From the NCBI GenBank assembly GCA_965212595.1, contig CBDBVE010000022.1, positions 29,227-93,226 on the forward strand: a stretch of DNA of 64,000 nt, in the 5' to 3' direction. Of this stretch, positions 1 through 9,714 are shown piece by piece. The notes beneath the pieces were generated by a model, which saw only the letters and a program-made list of their open reading frames with translations, searched no databases and was not told the DNA's origin. The first letter of the stretch is position 1, and every line of letters starts with the position of its first letter. Origin of the DNA: Poritiphilus sp965212595. GTDB lineage: Bacteria; Bacteroidota; Bacteroidia; Flavobacteriales; Flavobacteriaceae. Position numbers and translations under genes: made by a program.

Positions 1-360
1 TGCCGTCATGTCCTGGCACTTGCCCAGGTCTTCGATGAGTAAGACATAGTTATTAGGATCATAGCCAAGAATTTTCGGAATGTGATCGTCAATTTGTTTG
101 CCCTGAATGGCGCTGTAGAACTGGTATTCCACATCTATGCGATCTAAGGGGGCGGCTATTTGCTGATATTTCTGAACATAAGGTCGTGATTGTTTAAAAA
201 TATAAGAGCGCTGATTTGAAGCAATCCGCAATACTACATTCATATTACCCTCACCGGGCTTTTCAATAGTTTGTATTTTTTCGTGTGGCCCTAACCAGGC
301 TTTTGAATACATAAAGTCCTGGAATTCATCAGTATTGGTATGAATGTCAAAAGTTTTCAA
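1..360 (-). CDS. APH-fold small-molecule kinase, methylthioribose kinase-like (3' end outside window)
   Basis: The first 120 codons of a gene that runs off the left edge. The translation contains a glycine-rich segment followed by hydrophobic residues (GEGNMNVVLRI), then a conserved lysine in FKQSRPYV, and later an LLIEDLG strand. This is the N-lobe pattern of aminoglycoside phosphotransferase/methylthioribose kinase-type enzymes, in which the lysine binds ATP phosphates. The start is taken as TTG at 360 because an in-frame TAG lies a few codons upstream and no ATG precedes the conserved block. ATG at residue 17 is an alternative. The catalytic loop is outside the window, so the substrate cannot be named; methylthioribose is the best guess from the KQSRPYV-type motif. 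Confidence 0.6.
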   Translation of the reverse strand, partial: MKTFDIHTNTDEFQDFMYSKAWLGPHEKIQTIEKPGEGNMNVVLRIASNQRSYIFKQSRPYVQKYQQIAAPLDRIDVEYQFYSAIQGKQIDDHIPKILGYDPNNYVLLIEDLGKCQDMTA

Positions 361-474
361 AGCGAATAAATACGATTTGTACTACAAGATAGTCGTAAAA
401 GCGAAGAATCCATACAGGGAGGTGTTTATATAAGAATTATTTGTTATGTTTAACAAACAAAATAAAACACATCC

Positions 475-804
475 ATGGGAAAATTTGAAATTAAAAAAGA
501 CAAGGCCGGAAAATTCCGGTTTAATCTTAAAGCCTCAAACGGCCAGGTAGTTTTAAGCAGCGAGGGTTATAACACTAAATCTGCCTGTGAGAACGGCATT
601 GAATCTGTTAGGAAAAACTCGCAGAATACAGCTATGTTCGATGTTAGCGTTGCTAAAAATGGAAAACCTCGCTTTAACCTAAAAGCTACAAATGGTCAGG
701 TGATCGGTACCAGCCAGATGTATGCCAGCAATTCTTCTTGCTCCAAGGGAATGGCTTCGGTTAAAAAGAATGCCCCGGGTGCAGCTGTAGTAGATAACAG
801 CTAA
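475..804 (+). CDS. YegP-like DUF1508 tandem-repeat protein
   Basis: A 109-aa protein made of two similar repeats, about residues 2-48 and 53-99. Each has the pattern F-x-[IV]-x-K-[DN]-x-x-G-K-x-R-F-N-L-K-A-[ST]-N-G-Q-V followed by a second half around S-x-C-x-x-G. This is the DUF1508 (YegP) fold, a small alpha/beta module usually present in two copies. Its function is unknown. There is no signal peptide, so a cytoplasmic location is expected. It stands alone between a divergent kinase gene and a convergent small membrane protein, and has a plausible terminator just downstream. Confidence 0.85.
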   Translation: MGKFEIKKDKAGKFRFNLKASNGQVVLSSEGYNTKSACENGIESVRKNSQNTAMFDVSVAKNGKPRFNLKATNGQVIGTSQMYASNSSCSKGMASVKKNAPGAAVVDNS

Positions 805-852
805 GGCACTCAAGGAATTTATCACCTCTGGTGATACTACAATATCGTAATG

Positions 853-886
853 AAAAGCGGTCATTTATGGCTGCTTTTTTGTTTTT
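853..886 (+). terminator. Rho-independent terminator after the DUF1508 gene
   Basis: An imperfect hairpin (AAAAGCGGTC / GGCTGCTTTT with a six-base loop, including two G-T pairs) is followed by a run of T on the plus strand. It lies about 50 bases after the stop codon of the DUF1508 gene. Confidence 0.55.
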
Positions 887-956
887 AAATGTAGTGTTGA
901 AATCCTTTTTGCAATACGTGCTATTGCAATTAGAAGGAGGAGTAAGCAGACTTTTT

Positions 957-1157
957 CTAGCTCGACCTTAAGCGCCCAATTACGAGCCGCCCGATGAGGA
1001 AAATGATCCCGAGGTACGCCAGGTAAATAAAAATCGTTTTGGGCGAATACACAAAATAGGTGTCACCAATATTAGTGGTAAGGCCATTAGAGCTGTCTAC
1101 CAAAAAAGCTATAACAATAAAAACTGCGATTAACACCAGGAGGATTTTGTTTAGCAT
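957..1157 (-). CDS. small two-helix membrane protein, unknown
   Basis: A 66-aa ORF starting with ATG. It has an N-terminal hydrophobic helix (about residues 4-20), a polar segment with several Thr and Tyr, and a second hydrophobic helix (about 44-60) ending in basic residues. The protein is probably inserted in the inner membrane. I do not recognise a family. Support is limited to length, hydrophobic pattern and the lack of any competing gene in the interval. It could be spurious. Confidence 0.45.
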   Translation of the reverse strand: MLNKILLVLIAVFIVIAFLVDSSNGLTTNIGDTYFVYSPKTIFIYLAYLGIIFLIGRLVIGRLRSS

Positions 1158-1317
1158 GGTTTTATAGTTCTTGTTATAAAGTTAGGAAAAAATAAGAGAA
1201 TGTAGTTACCGCTAAGTCCACTTTTCGCTGGGAAGGAGGCTGAATACGGTCTTTTTTGTAAATTAGAAAGGTTGTAAGGATTTTCTTCAAAAAAAAGAAG
1301 CTAAAAGACCAGGCGAT

Positions 1318-2544
1318 ATGAACAAGACACAATTAATTAGGGCAATTGCGGCAGATGCCGGTATTACACAGGCGCAGGCAGAGAAGGCATTGATTTCACT
1401 TTTAAGGAATATCAAAAGATCTCTTGAGCGCGGAGAACGTGTGTCTTTAGTGGGCTTTGGTTCTTGGTCTGTATTGCAAAGGGCCGCCAGAGCTGGTAGA
1501 AATCCGGCAACAGGAATGAGGATTCAAATTCCTTCTAAGAAGATTGTGAAATTTAAAGCAGGAGCCGGTCTTTCAAATTTTTTTGGTGATGTTAATATTC
1601 CCGAAACTAAGTTGCTAATAGCTACCAAGGATTCAGGTTTCAAGGGTGCTAATATTTCTAGTTCAGGGGATACCTCTGTGGTAAAGCGCACTGAAAGTGC
1701 TACTGATTTTAGCCCTAAAGCGCAAGGACCTCCAGAGGCTATTAACTTTTCAATTATGGTTCCAAAGAGCATCTCTAAAGGCAGTATGTTCATTCTAGAT
1801 CTTTGGGCTTTTCTTGAGTCTGAGCGAAATAAGGTAAAGGAATTGGCGAAAGAATTGGGAAGGGATCGAACCCTAGGGCAAAAAGTTGGTGTTGTGGTGA
1901 CCAAAGATTCCTTAATTAGCGCAAAATTGGTTTTACCTAATTTCACAATTGCAAACCCTATTGAGTTTATTCATTGGCAGGGGGCGACCACAAACTCTTC
2001 TTTTATAATCACTACCCCAGACGCTCTTAAATCCAGGGATAATGCAGGCTTTGTTGTATTGAGCTGTGAAGGACTGGCCATAGGTAAAATACCTTTTGTT
2101 TTATCTATTACTGCTGAGGCAGCAAAGGAAGTAGTACCTCTTGAAACGAAAACGGAATATTACAAAACGGCTTTCGCCTCCTATGCCAGCAAAAATAGGG
2201 CAGAGGTACTGTCTAGGATTCAGGGGATGAAAAAGATAGCCCCGCAGTTGGATGTTTTTGTCGATGCACTTTCTTTACGGTCTGGAGACGACTGGGAGAA
2301 AAAACTAAAGGAATACGTTCCAACCAAAGACGTTTTCTTTCTTTTCTGGTCTAAGGCGGCCTCTTCCTCTTCCTGGGTTAAAAATGAATGGGAGATGGCA
2401 CTCAGGGAACGCGGTATAGAATACATTAGTCCGGTGCCTCTAGACGAACCGGATATTGCACCCCCTCCAGAGGAATTAAGCAAGCTACATTTTAATGATG
2501 CCTATCTGGCTCATATCAAATATCTGGAACTAAAAAATGCCTGA
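1318..2544 (+). CDS. HU-type DNA-binding domain fused to a TIR domain
   Basis: A 408-aa protein with three parts. Residues 1-91 match the HU/IHF fold: KTQLIRAIA, a GFGSW turn and the RAARAGRNPATG beta-arm that inserts in the DNA minor groove. Residues about 92-136 are a Ser/Thr-rich linker. Residues about 137-268 look like a beta-rich domain with a DLWAFLE motif; I recall similar segments beside TIR modules in other bacterial proteins. Residues about 280-395 are a TIR domain: FASYASKN strand, DVFVDALSLRSGDDW, FLFWSKAASSSSWVKNEW. E357 in the WVKNEW motif sits where TIR NADases carry their catalytic glutamate. There is no signal peptide. The gene converges with the giant-protein operon (6 bases between stops). 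NADase or defence activity is inference; HU and TIR assignments are firm. Confidence 0.85.
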   Translation: MNKTQLIRAIAADAGITQAQAEKALISLLRNIKRSLERGERVSLVGFGSWSVLQRAARAGRNPATGMRIQIPSKKIVKFKAGAGLSNFFGDVNIPETKLLIATKDSGFKGANISSSGDTSVVKRTESATDFSPKAQGPPEAINFSIMVPKSISKGSMFILDLWAFLESERNKVKELAKELGRDRTLGQKVGVVVTKDSLISAKLVLPNFTIANPIEFIHWQGATTNSSFIITTPDALKSRDNAGFVVLSCEGLAIGKIPFVLSITAEAAKEVVPLETKTEYYKTAFASYASKNRAEVLSRIQGMKKIAPQLDVFVDALSLRSGDDWEKKLKEYVPTKDVFFLFWSKAASSSSWVKNEWEMALRERGIEYISPVPLDEPDIAPPPEELSKLHFNDAYLAHIKYLELKNA

Positions 2545-2550
2545 TACTAT

Positions 2551-5172
2551 CTAAGTGCTGTCTAGCCTGAACCTCACCAGCTCTACACCTTCTATCATTT
2601 GTAAAGTAAATTCAGCAGCCGAAAAGACAGTAACGGACTGGTTAGAACTTTTCAGTCTAGCCTCTATCTGATCAGCCAAAATCTTGGTATTCAGGACTCT
2701 AGGATTTTTATCTCGCCAATACGCTATCTTTTTTCCGCTGATGGTTTTATTTTTTATTTCCAACGCAATGGCGTCTCCTGCTGAATCTACAAGTTCTCCC
2801 CCTTCAAGAGTACGCATTCTCTTTTCATAGCCGCCGCTATCGAGAGGGTCGAAACCAAAATGTAGTACTTCGGGTTTTAAATGGATATCCAAAGTTTTTA
2901 GTTCTCCTTTGAAAAGGCATAAGAGTATATTTGGTGAAAGTCGCTCCATACGTACTATGTCAAGCTTTTTTACTACTGAAGGGTCCACAAAATTATCATG
3001 GGTAACTAGCTGATCATAACCATCAACAATTAGGTCTGGCCAGCCTGGAACAAGATCTGAGCGCAAAAGAAAGCCTGTAGTATTAGGCGTAGACTGCCTT
3101 AGGTTATTCGTAAGGGTTCCATCGCGCTCACATTCCTCAGAACTACAACGACCAATACTAAAAGCCCCGTCCAGCAAACATTCTAACCAAAACGGATCTA
3201 CCTTAAAAAATCGTATTGATTCTACTGGAAGCATGGCCTCCTCAGGCACTAAATAATGGAAAGGTATCAGCTCAAAAGCACTTAACCTATCAAAAAAGCT
3301 CTTAATATTTTCCGGGATATCTGTGCCGTTTTCGTCAGTGGCATCTGAATATGGCAGATGATTGAACAGCGCTAGTTCTGCGCTTTTTACACTTTGGGAT
3401 AAATGACGTTTCCAATTGAAAAACTCTAAAGAAAACTTTTTGTCCTTAAGGGCCAGTAGGCGCCCAAGCTCCCAGGCAGATGCGTATGAAACATCGAACA
3501 TCCCCAGGGCAGGATTGTAAATGAGCAGTTCGTCTGCATTCAGGATAGGCAAACTAAATTTACTTTTTACCAGGAGGTTGGGATAGGCGATCTCTAATAA
3601 ACTGCGGTTTAGCCTAAACAAAGTTTTTCCCTTAGGCCTGGTAGTCAGAATTTTTTTAATTGCTGGGGGGACGGTATGCTTATAATGAGCAGGACTGTAT
3701 AGCTCCGCGGTTTTAAGGAGATGATTCAAATCGCGTATCACAGCTTTTATAAGGCTTTTTGTAAATGGGCCACTATCTGATTGACGATTGATTTCATTTA
3801 GGGTAGCAGTGGCAATTTGAGTTTGCAGATAGGATGCTAGCAGATCATTTCCGGGCTTTGCAAGTTTCTTCAAAAGTGTTTGAGCATTTGTGAGCTCATT
3901 GATACTAATATCAGGGGCGCCTAAGAGGTTTACGGCCGTAATTTCGGGTACGAAAGGGCCGTGATACCAGGACGCGCTATGATTCCCGTTTCTGAAAAAG
4001 TGTGCCAGCGCAGTAGATCCCTGGCTAAGGTAAAGCCCACCTTCCTTTGCCATTTTTTCCGGTTTAGGTAGTTGCAAGGTTGCTGGCTTTCTGTTAAGGT
4101 GTAGTAACAGGCCACGAAAGGTTTCGTGGACTGCCGAATTAAGGATGTTGTTCTGATATTTCTTTGTAAGCGCGGCCCCCAAAACTCCTTTAACCCTGTT
4201 AATAAAATTTGTCTTTCCCGTGACCTCTCCTATGGTTCCCAGGGCCGAAATAGAAGTAGGAGGTATGGCGGTTTGCTGCTCAAGCAGATTTAGACTTCCC
4301 TGAGACAGCTTGTAGGCTTCCAGACAACTAAAACTCCAGGCTTTTAAACTTACCAACCTTACCAGTTGTGTATCAGGTGCATTTGGGTTTAAACTCAAAT
4401 AGAAGCCATTTGTGCCGTAGAGGTTTTCTAATGACACTAGATGAACAATACTTCTAACTCCTTGCTTTGGCAGGCGATTGCCTATTATAACCGCAAGTTC
4501 CTCACCAATAAGATTGGCGGTGTCGTCTATTCCCTGCCGCACATGGGCTAGAAGTGAAAGATCTTCCCGCGCCGGTAATAAACCGGCCAGGACCTTCATT
4601 TTTACATCGATCACGGTAACTACCTCGTCCATTTTCTGCCCTCGCTCTAATTTTAGTTTTCCAGTGGCTTCCTTCGCTGTGCTTGTACTCGCTAAAATCT
4701 TAGGGAAGCTTGCCGTACCCTGGAGTTGTGAAGGATCGTTAGCAGCCGTTGGTGCAGTGGCATTTGGGGTTTGCAATTGGGCAACCGTCAGTAACTTTGT
4801 TACAGGTTTTTCAGTAGGACTATCCTCAAATATTAGCAATGCCAGCCACGGCAGTGAACTGTCTCTCGGATCTGCAGGATCTGCTTTTCTTTCCCATGGC
4901 AATGTACTCCTCTTTAAAATGAGATGAGGGAGGACATTGGAATGATCGCCTACACTTCCTGCCGGCGGAAAGACCGTACTTATATCAGCAGGGTTTAAAA
5001 CAAAGCGTTCGCTGGCTATTGAAAACTCCTGTTTGAGTAACGTTGGGAGGTCAGTAGATTTGTTGCTCCCCTTAACGGACAAGGAGGGCTTAACGCTGAT
5101 CTCATAATCACCAACTGAAAGTCCAGGCCTGTGAAAGGAGCTAAATTCTACGCGATTAGAAGGTGTTGCCAT
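2551..5172 (-). CDS. 873-aa unknown protein, last gene of giant-protein operon
   Basis: I do not recognise a named family. Visible features are a beta-rich N-terminus, a PWLALLIFED strand near residue 115, a Thr/Ala/Pro-rich insertion after it, paired HLVSLENL and VRLVSLKAW strands near residues 240-280, a helical middle region (about 290-480) and a C-terminal region with several short beta segments. There is no signal peptide, lipobox or transmembrane helix, so it is soluble. It starts 10 bases after the 1497-aa gene and ends 6 bases from the convergent HU-TIR gene, so co-transcription and probably co-function with the upstream genes are likely. An intact reading frame of this size argues it is under selection. 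Confidence 0.75.
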   Translation of the reverse strand: MATPSNRVEFSSFHRPGLSVGDYEISVKPSLSVKGSNKSTDLPTLLKQEFSIASERFVLNPADISTVFPPAGSVGDHSNVLPHLILKRSTLPWERKADPADPRDSSLPWLALLIFEDSPTEKPVTKLLTVAQLQTPNATAPTAANDPSQLQGTASFPKILASTSTAKEATGKLKLERGQKMDEVVTVIDVKMKVLAGLLPAREDLSLLAHVRQGIDDTANLIGEELAVIIGNRLPKQGVRSIVHLVSLENLYGTNGFYLSLNPNAPDTQLVRLVSLKAWSFSCLEAYKLSQGSLNLLEQQTAIPPTSISALGTIGEVTGKTNFINRVKGVLGAALTKKYQNNILNSAVHETFRGLLLHLNRKPATLQLPKPEKMAKEGGLYLSQGSTALAHFFRNGNHSASWYHGPFVPEITAVNLLGAPDISINELTNAQTLLKKLAKPGNDLLASYLQTQIATATLNEINRQSDSGPFTKSLIKAVIRDLNHLLKTAELYSPAHYKHTVPPAIKKILTTRPKGKTLFRLNRSLLEIAYPNLLVKSKFSLPILNADELLIYNPALGMFDVSYASAWELGRLLALKDKKFSLEFFNWKRHLSQSVKSAELALFNHLPYSDATDENGTDIPENIKSFFDRLSAFELIPFHYLVPEEAMLPVESIRFFKVDPFWLECLLDGAFSIGRCSSEECERDGTLTNNLRQSTPNTTGFLLRSDLVPGWPDLIVDGYDQLVTHDNFVDPSVVKKLDIVRMERLSPNILLCLFKGELKTLDIHLKPEVLHFGFDPLDSGGYEKRMRTLEGGELVDSAGDAIALEIKNKTISGKKIAYWRDKNPRVLNTKILADQIEARLKSSNQSVTVFSAAEFTLQMIEGVELVRFRLDST

Positions 5173-5182
5173 TTCAATGTTT

Positions 5183-8100
5183 TTATGGTTGTAATTCTCC
5201 TATTTGGGGTGTTTCGAGAAAACTGTCGCCCAAATCATTAGTTATGAAAACAGCCCTGTCTGGCGCTGTAAAACCCAGGTTATTCAGGATATCGTTCCGC
5301 TTCTCTGCTACTGCCTGTTGCAGAATGGTTTCCGAAACATCCACCCCGTCTTTTTCAAGGCTCGAATCAAAAGTGTGGGCAGTTTCCCATTTAAAAGCGT
5401 CGTTTACACCATCCACTGAGAATTGAAAATTCTTTCTGTCTATAGGATTGGTATGTGTCGCCATTACTGGAGTTGCGGAAACAATTTCCAACCCCATTAG
5501 GGCATCTTCAATAAATTTAGAGCCGTTGAGCTGAATATCCAGGTTCTTACCCCAAAGTGCAACGGGAATATTTTTAGTAACCGGGGTATTAAAATTGAAT
5601 TCGTCATTTACAGAAACTCCACCTCTTTTTATATTTATATCTAATGTGGAGCCAAGTTGATCTGTATCCATTGGAGCAATTCCGGTTTCAGGGATTTTAA
5701 GGCTGCTGTTCTTCATTACCGTTGGCTTCGCGGTCAATGGAACGGAAGATTCAATAGATAATGCAAATTCTTTCGGATTAATTAACCAATAGGCCGGCTC
5801 GCCTGAGTTTTCCTTTACCTGCTTCACCAGACCATTTTTTAAATTGATTGAATAACCTTCAATTTTTCCTTTATCAGGCCCTTTCTCTTTTGCGTTCAGG
5901 AAGGAAGACTTAAAGTGCTGCCAATCTATCGGTTCGGCATGTTTGGGCGCGTTTTGTCCAAAGTCTACGGTAAAAGAGACAATGAACAGATGCACCGTTG
6001 CTTCTCCTGAAAAAGGAGGGCCCCAAACATGGAGATCGGCACCAACATTTATGGATATATGGTGGGTTCCAAAAAAATGAAACGTATATTCAACACCCAT
6101 ATCAAGAGAAATCTCGGCATCGTAGTGATACGGTTTCCAGGATACCAGGAAATCTGCCCCTGCAGCAAACCATGCCTTTAAAGAACCGTCTTCCCAGGTA
6201 GCCTTTAAATGGCCACCTGCCATTAGGGCATGCGCTGTTAGTGCAAAATAGGACTCTCCTAGAATGCTAAGCTGAGGGGTTACTTTCCAGTTAATTCCTA
6301 GCCGCGGGACTTTTGGGTAATGCGCGGGGACTTTAAAACGTGGATGATAACCGCCAAGGCTCAATACAAAATCTCCCGCCTTTGCATCAGAATCTTTCTG
6401 GTCTTTAAACCAGCTGAAGAAAGCAAAGCCGCCGGTGAGATGGCAATCCCTGGAAAGCAGGTATGAAGCTTTAGTCAATTGGGCCTGTATTCCCAGAAAA
6501 CCTTCATTGGGTAAAAAGACCACTTTCAAGGCTAGTTGAACTTCTGCCAGGGCCGGTATGGTTTTCCCGGCTTCCCTGGGAGGCATTACTGCTGTAGAAA
6601 GACCAAGCAGGTCTATCTCTAATCTCCGACCAAAGCTTACGGCGAGCAAGGCAAACGAATCAACTAACTTAAATGAAGTGAATTTAATACCTACCGCAAG
6701 GAAATACTGCCCTGTTGTAGGAGGTATGTATTTACTGAGCTGCGCTACCTCCTGGCTGATCTTTGTAGAAATGGCTTCCGAAGATCCTGCTTCTAACCCA
6801 CCAGAATTGTCGCCCTGTGTCGCTGAGGCTACCAAAGGAAAACTACTAACATTGTTTATGCCTGGCATTAAAAGCGATCTGTTATAACCGAAACCTGCTG
6901 CAAGCCCTGTGACAAAAAAGAAGGCTGGCCCTCCAAGAGGGTATTCCAGCACTGCATAAATGAATAAAGATGGCTGGTGATTGTAATAGGCAAAAGAACC
7001 AATAGCAGATAGGCTAAAGGCTTTGGCCTTGATCATGGCCTCTCCATTGTATTCGTCGTAGGCCTCGCCACTCGCAGGGACTACATGCCTTCTAAGAAAG
7101 GCGCCGCCTATTTCCAGGGGTGGGCTGCTATAGCTAAGTCCGAGCCCGGAAAGCTCAAAACGCGGTTTGATGGGAGAAATCGGGGAATGCACGCCAAGCC
7201 CTTCTAATGAAAGGGAAAGCGGACCTATAGAGAGGGAGGCATCTATAAGGAAGTGCAATTCAGAATCAGCGTATTTGAGTCCCAGTCGCTGAAAGCTTAC
7301 GGGGCCAAAATTCTTCTGAATGGGGAACCATTTGGTGCCGTCATCTGCAGTTTGGGGAGTGCTATCCCCAATAGTAGATGCTCCAGGGTCGTTTTCGGCT
7401 TTTCCGGTGCTATCGTTAAAAGATACCGGCAAGCTAAGATCTATATTTTCTGAACCAAGGCGTAGCGTAATAGACAGGTTCATACCCTTTTTTACGGCGA
7501 CCGAGGTAGCCGTTGCGCCCTCTTTTTTGGCGGGTAACGCACCGCCACCCTGCGTAGAGAGCGTGCGCAATGCCGCAACCTCAGGTTCCAGGAAGTCAGC
7601 TGAAGCGATAATTGGCGTAAAAACAAATTTTAGAGACTGATCCTTTGGAAATAACTGACCTACCAGGGGTAATTTGGCAAGATTAATTCCAGTTCCCACA
7701 TCTAACCCCAATAAAAAACCTGAACTTCCTTGGTTGTTTTGTACAGCTCCATGATAGGCAAAAAGTGCGTCTTTTATGGAAAGAGACCAGCTCTTGTTAC
7801 TAACTAAATTTTTAGCCGTAAGGCTGTTTAGAAGCTGGGCAATTGGTAATTCTCCGCCCGCGGTATTCTCATAGCTGGCTACAAAGAATTTGTCCTGTGG
7901 GCTTTTGCTGAATACCAGATTGAAGTGAAGATCACCTATATTGACCTGCCCGCTAAAGCTTTTTTGAAAGCCGCCCTCGTAATTCTTGAAATCAACCGTA
8001 AAGTTGGTGTTGAGTTTCTTATTTTCAATAGAAAAGTCGGTATCTATATGAAATGTAAAGTCTTTGGTAAGGGTGTTGAAGCTGGTATTTAAATCATTGA

Positions 8101-9676
8101 TAGACAACTTTGCATTCTCAATGGCATCCGGAAGATTTGCCTGTGACCCAAATTCTTTGGAAATATCTTTGATCAACTGCCCTGCCGGAAGCTGAACACT
8201 ATGCCCTAAAACACCTTCAAATTCCCAACCATGGCTATTATTGACCTTAATGAAAAGCTCTAAATCGATAATTCTGAACTGCCCCTGAAGGAAAAAATCT
8301 TTTTTTGTTTTCGATGCGGATAATTCGAAATGTAAATTTTCTAGTGCAAAGCTTTTGTTGTTGGCCTTTACTGCATGGTCTTCTAATTGTGCAGAAAAAT
8401 AATAACTCTTGTTTTTCGGGTTTGCACCAAGAGACAGTTCAACAATTTCAGGATTCATATCTCCTGATGGCAACCCAAAATGATCAATCAGATGGCTTAA
8501 ATTAATTGTATTGTAAGGAGCAAGGCTTGCTGCGATATGTAGATCTGGGAGTTTCGCAGAGACGATAAAATCTACATTTTTTATCTCCAGAATACCATCA
8601 AACAGGAAGGAAAGCTCACGATCCCCAAACGGATCGTAGAGATGGAAAATAAATTCGAGTTCACCTACCTTGATCAGTTCAGGAATTATAGTGACTTTTT
8701 GATCGGGTAAGGCTTTTATAGCCAGTTTGGTAAATTCTATTTTTTTGGTTCGCATTCCTATGGCGAAAACCACCTTGCTGATCTGTATTAAGTCGTTTTT
8801 CTTTTTAAAATCATGCGGCAGGTTTTCTGATAAGTTGTAGCTCCCAAAAAAGTTCTCCATATCCTTTATAGAGGGCAGTCCTATAGGGCCAATTACCTCA
8901 AGGTATAGCAATCCCTCACTATCAGAAGAAACTACCGCAGCGAGGGTAAGCCTCTCATCTCTCCAGGGGACAGAGGTGCTTATCTCTAGCCCTGATTCTT
9001 TGTCTTTGCTTTCTATCAGGCTAACGGCAATGGGCAAAGTTATAGTCGCAAATAGATTAGAAAGACTTGTTTCGAGTACGCTAACTTCAATTTCTGGTGG
9101 CTCTCCATCGCTTAGAACCAGGGTTCCGAAAGCCGGGACATCGTGATTGGCAGGGAAAAGCCAGCTCAATTGTGTAAAGAGTCCGGCACTGCTGTCGAGA
9201 TGTCCGTAAAAGGACATTCCTGCCTCCAACTGTTTAGAACGCTTTTGGTCTGTGACCGGCGCACTCGCAAACAGAAGAGATGAGGTTTTACTTCCATGTA
9301 GTTTAATACCGTCCCAGGCACTGTGTTTTAATTGTAGAAAAGATGTATTAAAAAGCCAATCGCTTTTAAGGTCAATTGCTATGATAAGCACCGGTGTGCT
9401 ACCAACATGGAGGAAATCAAAATTTACTTTTTTTAGTTTGTTTTTTGGTAGGGCAAAATCTTGTTGAACCTGAAAATCTATAGCGTCTCCCTCAAAATGA
9501 ATTGTAGTCCCATTTTGCTTAGGAGCCGAAGTCACATTGGTAATTGTTATAGTGCCCGTTTTGAAGATGGAGTTGATAAAAACGGTTAAATCTATATCCT
9601 CGACATTAGCGGCCGCCAGGACTAAACTCCTGGAAGCCGAATCATACATATTTATTAAGCTTGATAATAGGCTCAT
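5183..9676 (-). CDS. giant DUF6603-like beta-rich protein (1497 aa)
   Basis: The N-terminal 700 residues are a long series of amphipathic beta strands with repeated hydrophobic-polar alternation and no signal peptide. A DUF6603-like core runs from about residue 800 to 1250. Its marks include FELSGLGLSYSSPPLEIGG, SLFIYAVLEYPLGGPAFFF, a TGLAAGFGYNRSLLMPGI glycine stretch and FHFFGTHHISINVGADLHVWG. The C-terminal 250 residues are beta-rich and probably separate. DUF6603 has no assigned function that I know. The protein lacks transmembrane helices and may form a long beta-solenoid or lipid-transfer-like scaffold; that is inference. It is the fifth gene of the operon, 38 bases after the nuclease-like gene and 10 bases before the 873-aa gene. 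Confidence 0.75.
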   Translation of the reverse strand: MSLLSSLINMYDSASRSLVLAAANVEDIDLTVFINSIFKTGTITITNVTSAPKQNGTTIHFEGDAIDFQVQQDFALPKNKLKKVNFDFLHVGSTPVLIIAIDLKSDWLFNTSFLQLKHSAWDGIKLHGSKTSSLLFASAPVTDQKRSKQLEAGMSFYGHLDSSAGLFTQLSWLFPANHDVPAFGTLVLSDGEPPEIEVSVLETSLSNLFATITLPIAVSLIESKDKESGLEISTSVPWRDERLTLAAVVSSDSEGLLYLEVIGPIGLPSIKDMENFFGSYNLSENLPHDFKKKNDLIQISKVVFAIGMRTKKIEFTKLAIKALPDQKVTIIPELIKVGELEFIFHLYDPFGDRELSFLFDGILEIKNVDFIVSAKLPDLHIAASLAPYNTINLSHLIDHFGLPSGDMNPEIVELSLGANPKNKSYYFSAQLEDHAVKANNKSFALENLHFELSASKTKKDFFLQGQFRIIDLELFIKVNNSHGWEFEGVLGHSVQLPAGQLIKDISKEFGSQANLPDAIENAKLSINDLNTSFNTLTKDFTFHIDTDFSIENKKLNTNFTVDFKNYEGGFQKSFSGQVNIGDLHFNLVFSKSPQDKFFVASYENTAGGELPIAQLLNSLTAKNLVSNKSWSLSIKDALFAYHGAVQNNQGSSGFLLGLDVGTGINLAKLPLVGQLFPKDQSLKFVFTPIIASADFLEPEVAALRTLSTQGGGALPAKKEGATATSVAVKKGMNLSITLRLGSENIDLSLPVSFNDSTGKAENDPGASTIGDSTPQTADDGTKWFPIQKNFGPVSFQRLGLKYADSELHFLIDASLSIGPLSLSLEGLGVHSPISPIKPRFELSGLGLSYSSPPLEIGGAFLRRHVVPASGEAYDEYNGEAMIKAKAFSLSAIGSFAYYNHQPSLFIYAVLEYPLGGPAFFFVTGLAAGFGYNRSLLMPGINNVSSFPLVASATQGDNSGGLEAGSSEAISTKISQEVAQLSKYIPPTTGQYFLAVGIKFTSFKLVDSFALLAVSFGRRLEIDLLGLSTAVMPPREAGKTIPALAEVQLALKVVFLPNEGFLGIQAQLTKASYLLSRDCHLTGGFAFFSWFKDQKDSDAKAGDFVLSLGGYHPRFKVPAHYPKVPRLGINWKVTPQLSILGESYFALTAHALMAGGHLKATWEDGSLKAWFAAGADFLVSWKPYHYDAEISLDMGVEYTFHFFGTHHISINVGADLHVWGPPFSGEATVHLFIVSFTVDFGQNAPKHAEPIDWQHFKSSFLNAKEKGPDKGKIEGYSINLKNGLVKQVKENSGEPAYWLINPKEFALSIESSVPLTAKPTVMKNSSLKIPETGIAPMDTDQLGSTLDINIKRGGVSVNDEFNFNTPVTKNIPVALWGKNLDIQLNGSKFIEDALMGLEIVSATPVMATHTNPIDRKNFQFSVDGVNDAFKWETAHTFDSSLEKDGVDVSETILQQAVAEKRNDILNNLGFTAPDRAVFITNDLGDSFLETPQIGELQP

Positions 9677-9714
9677 GATGACAACTTAGCTGTTGGTTTT
9701 ATTAGAATATTCTC

